From contig CANFQR010000050.1 of NCBI GenBank assembly GCA_947449125.1, forward strand, positions 1 to 8,122: 8,122 nt of DNA, in the 5' to 3' direction. This DNA comes from Bacteroidota bacterium. Lineage in GTDB: Bacteria > Bacteroidota > Bacteroidia > B-17B0 > Aurantibacillaceae. The notes beneath the pieces are model-generated. The model made no database searches. It was given only the letters and a program-made list of their open reading frames with translations, and was not told the origin of the DNA. Shown in pieces: positions 1-5,972 of the stretch. The position numbers were made by a program, and so were the translations under genes. Positions within the stretch are counted from its first letter, which is position 1. Every line of letters begins with the position of its first letter.

Positions 1-588
1 CCAAAGAATGCCAATTGGAGAATTGCCTCTTATAATAATATCGTTTCTTGAATCGTTTGCTCCGCTAACTCCCGCAAAATTAGCTGCCATTCGGGCGGGG
101 TCATTTCGGCTACCTGCGTACCTTGCAGCCTCTTCTGAGCTGAAAAGTCTTGAGCTAACGGTACTCATTTTATTGTTGGTTTTTGTTTTATCTTGCTCTG
201 CGGTTACAACAATTTCCTGTCCTTGAATAACACTTTCTTCCAGTTCAATTGTTGAAACTGATTCTTTGCCGGCATTTAAAATAATGGTGATGTATTTTTC
301 CTTGTAACTTACCATTTGAAATTTTATTTGCCATCTACCAATGGGTGTGTTAGAAAGTTTAAATTCACCCTTTTCGTTTGTACTTGTTGCAATTATGGGC
401 TCAGAGTTAATTAATTGCACAATTACACCAGGTATTGGCATTTGAGTTTGTTTGTCAACAACTATGCCTTTAATAGTTTGTGTAATGGTTTGCGAGTTAG
501 CTTGACTGAACGTAAACAATAAAAAAGCAAAGAATATACTTTTGTTATTCTGAATTTTAAAGGATATAGTTTTTAATAAATTGTACAT
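1..588 (-). CDS. TonB-dependent outer-membrane receptor, N-terminal part (runs off the left edge)
   Basis: The minus-strand frame is open from ATG at 588 to base 1, giving 196 codons with no stop; the C-terminal barrel lies outside the window. Residues 1-33 look like a signal peptide, with a hydrophobic core at about 18-27 and likely cleavage near Ser32-Gln33. Residues 38-120 read as a carboxypeptidase-like regulatory domain: TIKGIVVDKQT at its start, a TNEKGEF turn at 70-76, and a closing beta-strand series ending in IELEESVIQGQEIVVTA. From about 140 a plug domain begins, with DPARMAANFAGV at 163-174 and the diagnostic RGNSP at 187-191. The family imports siderophores, vitamins or glycans across the outer membrane using TonB-ExbBD energy. 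The substrate cannot be told from this part, and no SusD partner is visible. The start has no Shine-Dalgarno sequence, as expected in Bacteroidota. The gene lies 44 nt downstream of the dehydrogenase gene and may be cotranscribed with it. Confidence 0.9.
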   Translation of the reverse strand, partial: MYNLLKTISFKIQNNKSIFFAFLLFTFSQANSQTITQTIKGIVVDKQTQMPIPGVIVQLINSEPIIATSTNEKGEFKLSNTPIGRWQIKFQMVSYKEKYITIILNAGKESVSTIELEESVIQGQEIVVTAEQDKTKTNNKMSTVSSRLFSSEEAARYAGSRNDPARMAANFAGVSGANDSRNDIIIRGNSPIGILW

Positions 589-632
589 ATATTAATTAAA
601 TCAAAAATCTAACACCAAATTAAATTTATTGT

Positions 633-1331
633 TTACGGTGTTGTTGATGAAACAGGAATAATTTTTCCGTTAAAATAATTATGCCCAACAAGTGCAAAAT
701 TGCATATATATTCTGCCATTTCTATGGCTTTTAAAGGCGCTTTATATCCCGGAAATGCTTTGTTTAACATTTCTGTTTGAACAGCGCCAATTGCTAAACA
801 GTTAACGGCAATATTTTTTGGTTTTAATTCTTCTGCTAAACATTCTGTTAAGCCGCATAAAGCCGCCTTGCTACTTGAGTATGCTGTAAGCCCCGGAAAT
901 TTTGAACTTCCCTGAAAACCACCCATGCTGCTAATATTTACAATGTGCGCTTTGTTTTTTTTATTAAACAAGGGCATTAGGCTTTGAATAAGATTAAAAG
1001 GTCCAAAAACATTTGTTGTATAAACAGAAACAAGTTCTTTATTGGTGATTTTTTCAAATGGTTTATTAACTATTTCGCCTGCATTATTAATTAAGATGTC
1101 GATTTTTAAATTTAATGCACGAAGTGTTTTAATTATTTTTTTATGATCAGATGGTTTTGTAATATCTGCTTTAATTGGTAATACAGAAGTGGTGTTGTTA
1201 TGATTAACAAGTTTGGTCAAAGAAACTGTGTTTCGCGAAATGCCAATTACAATCGTGTTTTTATTTTTTGAAAAGTGTTTTACCATTTCAAATCCAATAC
1301 CTTTTGATGCACCCGTTATTAGTATAATCAT
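633..1331 (-). CDS. Short-chain dehydrogenase/reductase (SDR), classical type
   Basis: This is a 232-residue single-domain Rossmann-fold oxidoreductase, a usual length for classical SDRs. The nucleotide-binding glycine motif TGASKGIG is at 6-13, and the NNAG motif at 82-85. The catalytic tetrad can be read as Asn107 (in TTNVFGPF), Ser135 (in VNISSMGG), Tyr151 and Lys155 (YSSSK). All key residues are present, so it should be an active NAD(P)H-dependent enzyme. Arg33 after the second beta-strand hints at NADP(H), which is inference. The substrate is unknown, because classical SDRs cannot be assigned by sequence reading alone. The C-terminus (NGKIIPV, then a Ser/Thr-rich end) is short, with no membrane segment, so the protein is probably cytosolic. 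It diverges from the barrel gene across 38 nt. A weak -7-like TATATTCG (1357-1350, one mismatch) lies 18 nt upstream of its start. The TonB-receptor gene follows on the same strand. Confidence 0.93.
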   Translation of the reverse strand: MIILITGASKGIGFEMVKHFSKNKNTIVIGISRNTVSLTKLVNHNNTTSVLPIKADITKPSDHKKIIKTLRALNLKIDILINNAGEIVNKPFEKITNKELVSVYTTNVFGPFNLIQSLMPLFNKKNKAHIVNISSMGGFQGSSKFPGLTAYSSSKAALCGLTECLAEELKPKNIAVNCLAIGAVQTEMLNKAFPGYKAPLKAIEMAEYICNFALVGHNYFNGKIIPVSSTTP

Positions 1332-1337
1332 ATTTAG

Positions 1338-1345
1338 TAAATTTG
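1338..1345 (+). promoter_or_regulatory. Candidate -7 promoter element (TAnnTTTG) for the barrel gene
   Basis: TAAATTTG matches the Bacteroidota -7 consensus TAnnTTTG exactly and ends 24 nt before the ATG at 1370. No clear TTG -33 box sits at the usual 17-23 nt spacing; that region (about 1315-1320, GTTATT) already lies inside the first codons of the divergent dehydrogenase gene. The eight-base match alone is weak in such A/T-rich DNA. Confidence 0.35.
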
Positions 1346-1369
1346 TTTACGAATATACTTTTAAATTAG

Positions 1370-1954
1370 ATGAAAAAGGGAACTATAATTATTGTTTTAT
1401 TGCTCTTTTTTTGTTCGGGATATTACGCGCAAACAGATGAGGTTTATACAGGAGTTTCTAAAGCTGATACTAGTAAAAATTCCAAAAAAAGGAACAATAC
1501 AAATTGGATAAAGAAAGTGACTTATGGAAGTAATTTCCAGGCAATTTTTGGAACCTACACTTACATTTATCTATCACCAACTATAGGGTACAACTTAACA
1601 AAAAATTTTAATGTTGGTGTTGGATTTATATATAGTTATGCAAATATTAATTATAAAGGATACGGACGATTTGAGCAATCTATTTATGGGGCACATTCTT
1701 ACGCACGTTACTTTATTAATGAAAGTTTTTACGCTCAGGCTCAGTTTGACCATTTATTGCAGCCAAATGTGTATAATTATTATTACCCTAGAGAAAAAAT
1801 TTGGGTGGATTATTTTTTGTTAGGAGGCGGGTATAGGCAATCACTTGGAAAGCGAGCAGCTTTTGTAAGTTCAATAATGATAAATTTAACTCCAAATGTA
1901 TTATCTATTTATCCTAATCCGATATTCCAAGTTGGATTTGTGGGTGGATTTTAA
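1370..1954 (+). CDS. Small outer-membrane beta-barrel protein of unknown function
   Basis: The 194-residue product has a clear Sec signal peptide: Lys2-Lys3, hydrophobic 5-14, and cleavage after Ala20 (YYA before Gln21, a common Bacteroidota site). Cys15 is not in a lipobox because Phe precedes it. After a polar linker rich in Lys, Asn and Ser (about 21-48), the rest is alternating aromatic/polar strands typical of an outer-membrane barrel, such as TYTYIYLSPTIGYNL, FNVGVGFIYSYANI and FYAQAQFDHLL. The chain ends in Phe194 (GFVGGF), as barrels recognised by the BAM machinery usually do. About eight strands would fit the length. From memory, it resembles small flavobacterial barrel proteins often mislabelled alpha-ketoglutarate decarboxylase; nothing here suggests an enzyme. 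The gene starts 38 nt from the divergent dehydrogenase and ends 12 nt from the convergent S41 protease gene, with no terminator hairpin between. Confidence 0.8.
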   Translation: MKKGTIIIVLLLFFCSGYYAQTDEVYTGVSKADTSKNSKKRNNTNWIKKVTYGSNFQAIFGTYTYIYLSPTIGYNLTKNFNVGVGFIYSYANINYKGYGRFEQSIYGAHSYARYFINESFYAQAQFDHLLQPNVYNYYYPREKIWVDYFLLGGGYRQSLGKRAAFVSSIMINLTPNVLSIYPNPIFQVGFVGGF

Positions 1955-1966
1955 TCACGCTGCTAT

Positions 1967-3664
1967 TTAGAATTTTTTTCTGACATTAAAGGGTTTAGTT
2001 GCTTTATCAATGGTTGTTAAAACAGTATTAATTTTAGTATTATCGTTAATTAGCTTTAAGCTTTCTTTTATCTCATCGTCGTTCTGTAACGAAAATTCAA
2101 TTCTTCCTTTTTGGAAATAAAATCTGCCAATTATTTCTTCTTCTAAATATTTTTTTATCTGACTTTTATTTTTTGCCAAATCATCCTTTTTATTTGCCAA
2201 CATTTTATTTAACAAATTATTGTATTCTGTTATAATATCATTAAAGTAATTGTCATACTCTGCATCTTTTTTTAAATCTTCAAGTGCTAACTCGCTTTCT
2301 GTTTTGTATGAATAATCTTTATCTTTTAAATAAGTTATAAAATCATTATAGGCTTCGTCAGATAATTTAAAATTTGTAGGTGTTGGGATTTTAGAATTAG
2401 CCAGAAAATACTTAGTGGCATAATTAAAAATATGATTTTTAGAAATCAAAGTCATTAACACATTACTATACTTTTCATTTGGAGTTTTAATATCGGGCAT
2501 TATTCCTGCACCATCGTATACTACTCTCCCGTGTTTGGTTTTGAAAGCTGTAATTAAGCTGTCAGGAACTTTTTCTACCCTTCCTTCGCTATCTTTATTT
2601 GAATAATCTAAAGCTTGCACGCATCTGCCACTAGGGATATAATATTTGGCAACAGTTATTTTTATTTGAGCGTTGTAAACTAAAGGTTTTGTTTGTTGCA
2701 CTAATCCTTTTCCAAAGGTCCGTTTCCCAATAATTACTGCTCGGTCTAAATCTTGTAAAGCACCGCTTACAATTTCAGAGGCTGAGGCCGAATTTTCGTT
2801 TACTAAAACGGTTAAAGGAAGTTGTGTGTCAATCGGGTTGTTTACCGCGAGGTATGACTTATCCCAGTCAGTTATTTTTCCTTTAGTAAAAACAACTTCT
2901 TGTCCTTTATCAATAAAAAAATTTACAATGTTTACTGCCTCATTTAGCAATCCGCCAAGGTTATCTCTTAAATCTAAAATAATGTTTTTACAACCTTTTG
3001 ATTTAAGATCTAGCAAAGCGTTTTTTACTTCGCCACTGCAGTTTTCGGTAAAAGAAATTAATTTAATATAACCAGTTTCGTTATTGGGAAGCATGCCATA
3101 ATATGGAACAGCTTTTGTTTTAATTTCTTCTCTGACCAAGTTTAACTCCGTAGGAACATTTTGTCCGGCTTTAATAATTTTAAGTTTAACGGCAGTTCCC
3201 GCTATACCTTTTAATAGGGTAGAAATATCGTCACTTTTTTTATTTTCAACATTTATTCCGTTTACTCCTATTATTTGATCGCCAGCCAAAATGCCTGCCT
3301 TTGAAGCAGCAAACCCTTCGTATACATCGGCAATCATTATTTTACCATCAATATCATTAACCAGAGCGCCTATACCACCATACTCGCCGGTTGTAATGTA
3401 CCTAAAATCTTCAATGTCATTTTCAGTATAATAAACTGTGTATGGATCTAAAGATCCCAACATGGCATCAATAGTCGTTTTCATGAGTTGCCCAGGTTTG
3501 GTGTCATCAACATAAGCAACATTTAATTCACGATAAACAGCATTAAAAATATCAAGGTTTTTACTTATTTCGAAGTAGTCAGGAGTATAAGAAACACCAA
3601 TAATAATAACGGCTAAAAGGGACAATGCCGCCAACCATTTTTTCAATATTTTTTTTCGGAACAT
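1967..3664 (-). CDS. S41-family C-terminal processing protease (CtpA/Tsp-like)
   Basis: The protein has 565 residues. Residues 9-26 form an N-terminal signal anchor, placing the rest in the periplasm. Residues 35-80 form the N-terminal helical segment with LGSLDPYTVYYT. A PDZ domain follows at about 88-175, with carboxylate-binding loop YGGIGA (95-100) and AGDQIIGVNG (127-136). The S41 core spans about 185-395. The catalytic dyad is Ser294 (NSASASE, 291-297) and Lys319 (TFGKG), with Gln323 four residues on; the 25-residue Ser-Lys spacing matches known CtpA/Tsp enzymes, so it should be active. Such proteases recognise unstructured C-termini through the PDZ and process or degrade envelope proteins. 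A Lys- and acid-rich extension (about 400-565) follows the core; I recall similar tails in Bacteroidota homologues but assign no function. The gene is monocistronic in appearance, diverging from queA and converging on the barrel gene. Confidence 0.93.
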   Translation of the reverse strand: MFRKKILKKWLAALSLLAVIIIGVSYTPDYFEISKNLDIFNAVYRELNVAYVDDTKPGQLMKTTIDAMLGSLDPYTVYYTENDIEDFRYITTGEYGGIGALVNDIDGKIMIADVYEGFAASKAGILAGDQIIGVNGINVENKKSDDISTLLKGIAGTAVKLKIIKAGQNVPTELNLVREEIKTKAVPYYGMLPNNETGYIKLISFTENCSGEVKNALLDLKSKGCKNIILDLRDNLGGLLNEAVNIVNFFIDKGQEVVFTKGKITDWDKSYLAVNNPIDTQLPLTVLVNENSASASEIVSGALQDLDRAVIIGKRTFGKGLVQQTKPLVYNAQIKITVAKYYIPSGRCVQALDYSNKDSEGRVEKVPDSLITAFKTKHGRVVYDGAGIMPDIKTPNEKYSNVLMTLISKNHIFNYATKYFLANSKIPTPTNFKLSDEAYNDFITYLKDKDYSYKTESELALEDLKKDAEYDNYFNDIITEYNNLLNKMLANKKDDLAKNKSQIKKYLEEEIIGRFYFQKGRIEFSLQNDDEIKESLKLINDNTKINTVLTTIDKATKPFNVRKKF

Positions 3665-3682
3665 TACACAATTTATTTTATT

Positions 3683-3709
3683 CTAAATTAACTATAATTG
3701 TTCATTCAA
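3683..3709 (-). promoter_or_regulatory. Candidate promoter for the S41 protease gene
   Basis: Read on the minus strand, TTG (3709-3707) is followed after 16 nt by TAATTTAG (3690-3683). This is one mismatch from the TAnnTTTG -7 element and lies 18 nt upstream of the protease ATG at 3664. The spacing is slightly shorter than the usual 17-23 nt, so the call is tentative. Confidence 0.3.
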
Positions 3710-3753
3710 TTTAAGTTTAAAAAGTGTAAATTAAAATTATTTAATGTTTTTAC

Positions 3754-3783
3754 TTTTAAAGGATAAAAAATAACTTATCTTTG
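3754..3783 (+). promoter_or_regulatory. Promoter for queA, Bacteroidota type
   Basis: TATCTTTG at 3776-3783 is an exact match to the TAnnTTTG -7 element and is followed by CGACC, a context often seen at Bacteroidota promoters. A T-rich -33-like TTTTA lies at 3754-3758, 17 nt upstream of the -7 box, in place of the ideal TTTG. Transcription would start near 3788-3791, leaving a 5' leader of about 125 nt before the queA ATG at 3914. This is the best promoter candidate in the window. Confidence 0.55.
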
Positions 3784-3787
3784 CGAC

Positions 3788-3913
3788 CGAATTAATCCCG
3801 TAAGATTATGTCATTTATTTTTAGTCAGCGTTTTACAGAAGTCATTCATCATCTTTTATTGACTTTATCCTGAAAGAAACTAAATCCATTTTTTTACATA
3901 AAAAAATAGAATT
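3788..3913 (+). promoter_or_regulatory. Long 5' leader of queA with short competing helices
   Basis: If the promoter at 3754-3783 is used, about 125 nt of untranslated RNA precede queA. The leader contains an inverted repeat, AAGTCA (3839-3844) with TGACTT (3860-3865), around a 15-nt loop. A second copy of AGTCA (3823-3827) could pair with the same right arm, so the two helices exclude each other. An A/U-only 8-bp inverted repeat (3888-3895 with 3900-3907) ends six bases before the queA start. I see no recognisable preQ1 riboswitch fold. Whether any of this regulates queA is inference. Confidence 0.3.
3808..3873 (+). CDS. Possible 21-codon upstream ORF (leader peptide) ahead of queA
   Basis: ATG at 3808 opens a frame of 21 codons ending in TGA (3871-3873), entirely inside the putative queA leader, about 20 nt after the predicted transcription start. 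The predicted peptide is MSFIFSQRFTEV followed by IHHLLLTLS. It contains two consecutive His codons, both CAT, at 3847-3852, which fall in the loop of the leader inverted repeat. No Shine-Dalgarno is present, but that is normal here. There is no family to compare it with. An ORF this short can easily be chance, and I list it only because of its position. Confidence 0.2.
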   Translation: MSFIFSQRFTEVIHHLLLTLS

Positions 3914-4963
3914 ATGAAACTATCCATGTTTAAGTTTAATCTGCCTAAAGAATTAATAGCAGAGCATCCGGCAAAAAATCGTGAAGATTCAAAATTAATG
4001 GTTGTTGACAGAGCAACAGGAAAAATTAGCCATAAAAAATTTAAGGATGTTATTAATTATTTTGACGAGGGCGATGTGTTGATTTTAAATGACACTAAAG
4101 TTTTTCCTGCACGGATGTACGGAAATAAGGAAAAAACGGGGGCCAAAATTGAAGTGTTTTTATTACGTGAATTAAACGCAGAGAGCAGGTTGTGGGATGT
4201 TTTGGTTGATCCAGCTAGAAAAATCAGAATAGGTAATAAGTTATATTTTGGCGAAAATGATAATTTAGTAGCGGAGGTTATTGACAATACAACCTCAAGA
4301 GGCAGAACATTACGGTTTTTATATGATGGCAGTTATGAAGAATTCAGAAAAGCTTTATATGATTTAGGCGAAACTCCATTGCCAAAATATATTAAGCGAC
4401 CAAATGAACCTGAAGATACAGAGCGCTATCAAACTGTATTTGCGAAAAATGAAGGAGCCGTTGCTGCCCCAACTGCGGGATTACATTTTAGCCGTGAATT
4501 ATTAAAGCGCTTAGAGATAAAAGGCGTTCATTTTGCACCTATAACTTTGCACGTTGGTTTAGGAACATTTAGAACTGTTGAAGTAGAGGATTTGACTAAA
4601 CATAAAATGGAGAGTGAAGAAGCTTTAATCTCTGGCGATATTTGTAAGATTGTAAATAACGCAAAGGATAAAAAGAAAAGAGTTTGTGCAGTAGGAACAA
4701 CGGTAATGAGAGGTATTGAGTCTTCGGTATCAACTACCGGCCAATTAAATCCTTATGTAGGTTGGACAAATAAATTTATTTTCCCTCCTTACGATTTTAG
4801 CGTGGCAAACTGCATGATTACTAATTTTCATATGCCGGAAAGTACTTTGTTGATGATGGTAAGCGCTTTCGGTGGATATGATTTAATTAACAAAGCATAT
4901 AAAGAGGCCATAAAAGAAAAGTATCGTTTTTATTCCTATGGCGATGCCATGTTAATTCTTTAA
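3914..4963 (+). CDS. queA: S-adenosylmethionine:tRNA ribosyltransferase-isomerase
   Basis: QueA transfers and isomerises the ribosyl moiety of S-adenosylmethionine onto 7-aminomethyl-7-deazaguanine at position 34 of tRNAs for Tyr, His, Asn and Asp, giving epoxyqueuosine; it acts in the cytosol. The 349-residue length is normal for the family. Conserved blocks appear in order: [11 protein letters not shown] at the start, [12 protein letters not shown] (59-70), [11 protein letters not shown] (152-162), [12 protein letters not shown] (181-192), [14 protein letters not shown] (213-226), [10 protein letters not shown] (261-270), [19 protein letters not shown] (303-321) and [12 protein letters not shown] (337-348). 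GTTVMRG and [15 protein letters not shown] differ slightly from the textbook GTTSVRA and GTTDIFIYPGYEF but fit Bacteroidota homologues as I recall them. The start agrees with the usual N-terminus. It stands alone: no other queuosine gene is in the window. It is preceded by a long leader and followed immediately by a strong terminator. Confidence 0.97.
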   Translation: MKLSMFKFNLPKELIAEHPAKNREDSKLMVVDRATGKISHKKFKDVINYFDEGDVLILNDTKVFPARMYGNKEKTGAKIEVFLLRELNAESRLWDVLVDPARKIRIGNKLYFGENDNLVAEVIDNTTSRGRTLRFLYDGSYEEFRKALYDLGETPLPKYIKRPNEPEDTERYQTVFAKNEGAVAAPTAGLHFSRELLKRLEIKGVHFAPITLHVGLGTFRTVEVEDLTKHKMESEEALISGDICKIVNNAKDKKKRVCAVGTTVMRGIESSVSTTGQLNPYVGWTNKFIFPPYDFSVANCMITNFHMPESTLLMMVSAFGGYDLINKAYKEAIKEKYRFYSYGDAMLIL

Positions 4964-4964
4964 T

Positions 4965-5002
4965 AAAAAAACCCTGTTTAAAATTTTAAACAGGGTTTTT
5001 TT
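4965..5002. terminator. Bidirectional intrinsic terminator (perfect 38-nt palindrome)
   Basis: The 38 bases are perfectly self-complementary. Seven A precede CCCTGTTTAAAA, its mirror TTTTAAACAGGG follows, then seven T. On either strand this gives a stable hairpin followed by a T-run. It begins two bases after the queA stop codon and ends 14 bases before the 3' end of the convergent coiled-coil gene, so it should terminate both transcripts. Confidence 0.93.
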
Positions 5003-5016
5003 AACTATTAATGTTT

Positions 5017-5937
5017 CTAGTTTAGCTTAATGTTGCTGCTGCCTATAACAATACCATCACAAGTTATTTCTATCGTATAATTTCCCGAAACAAATTCTCC
5101 TTGTCCTTCACAATAAGTTACGCCGGTAATTTCCGTATTGGCATAATTTAAAGTTTCCTTACCTGCATAATAACCGCTGCTTTTATTAAAAATGAATTTA
5201 TAATTATCGTCATAACTCTTAGCTAGTTCTTTACCATCAGGAGTAATAATTCTGATATACACTGTTTTTTCGCCTGGTTTGGCAATTTTGTTTTCGCCTA
5301 AACTAAATGATATTTTAATTTTCTCGGTTTTACTGGCTTTGGTGGTTTCAACTTCTTTTTTGCCACCTTTTTTAAATAGCACACCTTTAGCGCTAATATT
5401 AAAACAAGTTAATATACTGCCTTTTTCAATGGTTGATTTTAATTCGTCTTTTTCTTTAATAAGAGTATTTTGTTTTTCTTTCTCAGCGCTTAATTGTTTT
5501 AAAACGGTTTTCTTTTCAGCAACTAAGGTTTGATTTAATGTGTTTAAAGAGTCTATAGTTCTTACAAATCCTTTCATAATAACTCTTAGCGTTTCTGTTT
5601 CTTTACGCAATTTAGAAATTGTATACGCATCGCCTTTATGCTTTTCGGCTTCTATGATTAGTTCTTCTATCCTTGCTTTTTGTTCATCTATTTTTTTTTG
5701 CATGACAGAGTCTTTTGCTACAATCTCATTGTAATCTTCTTTAAGTGATAATAAATCTGATCTTACATTATCTCTTTCAACGATAATAGTTTCAGAAATT
5801 GTTTTTTGTTCAACAACTTTTCCTTGTTCTTTTAAAAGAAACCAAATAGTTAAACAGTTTGTAATTGTTAGGAGGAAAATTATAAACCACAACACAAGTG
5901 GCTTTTTTTTGTTTGAATTTTCTTTTTCTTCGGTCAT
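5017..5937 (-). CDS. Membrane-anchored coiled-coil protein of unknown function
   Basis: The 306-residue protein was not recognised as a named family. A short Lys/Glu/Asn-rich N-terminus is followed by one strongly hydrophobic segment (about 13-35), then a long heptad-like coiled coil rich in Glu, Lys, Leu and Ile (about 38-172). A globular C-terminal part (about 175-305) looks all-beta: a basic patch FKKGGKK (188-194), then strands such as KIKISFSLGEN, KTVYIRIITPDGKEL and SGNYTIEITCDG. Lys9-Lys12 before the segment suggest the N-terminus stays in the cytosol and the coiled coil plus beta domain lie in the periplasm; this is inference. Proteins of this shape are sometimes mislabelled as chromosome-partitioning proteins because of the coiled coil, but no Walker motifs are present. 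A TATTTTTG element (5949-5942, exact TAnnTTTG) sits only 4 nt before the ATG, so the mRNA may be nearly leaderless. It diverges from ComF across 35 nt. Confidence 0.75.
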   Translation of the reverse strand: MTEEKENSNKKKPLVLWFIIFLLTITNCLTIWFLLKEQGKVVEQKTISETIIVERDNVRSDLLSLKEDYNEIVAKDSVMQKKIDEQKARIEELIIEAEKHKGDAYTISKLRKETETLRVIMKGFVRTIDSLNTLNQTLVAEKKTVLKQLSAEKEKQNTLIKEKDELKSTIEKGSILTCFNISAKGVLFKKGGKKEVETTKASKTEKIKISFSLGENKIAKPGEKTVYIRIITPDGKELAKSYDDNYKFIFNKSSGYYAGKETLNYANTEITGVTYCEGQGEFVSGNYTIEITCDGIVIGSSNIKLN

Positions 5938-5941
5938 AACA

Positions 5942-5949
5942 CAAAAATA
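5942..5949 (-). promoter_or_regulatory. Candidate -7 promoter element for the coiled-coil gene
   Basis: On the minus strand, TATTTTTG matches TAnnTTTG exactly and ends 4 nt before the ATG at 5937. No TTG -33 box occurs at the normal spacing. If real, transcription would begin at or within a few bases of the start codon. Confidence 0.3.
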
Positions 5950-5972
5950 ATAGACAAAAACACTATTTTAGC

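Noticed and set aside
8..226. 72-codon plus-strand open frame
   Set aside because: It lies antisense to the TonB-receptor coding frame, whose signal peptide, regulatory domain and RGNSP plug motif are convincing.
1370..1430. Lipoprotein signal at Cys15 of the barrel protein
   Set aside because: The residues before the Cys are Phe-Phe, which do not form a lipobox; cleavage after Ala20 fits better.
1213..1440. 75-codon plus-strand open frame across the dehydrogenase/barrel junction
   Set aside because: It overlaps the SDR nucleotide-binding motif antisense and the barrel signal peptide in another frame; both of those genes are well supported.
2826..3071. 81-codon plus-strand open frame
   Set aside because: It is antisense to the catalytic core of the S41 protease and its product has no recognisable features.
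3788..3913. preQ1 riboswitch upstream of queA
   Set aside because: The leader has an AAACTAA stretch (3876-3882) reminiscent of the preQ1-I tail, but I could not find the required G/C-rich P1 stem and C-rich loop before it.
5017..5937. Chromosome partitioning (ParA/SMC-like) function for the coiled-coil protein
   Set aside because: There is no Walker A or B motif or ATPase head; the coiled coil alone gives the resemblance.
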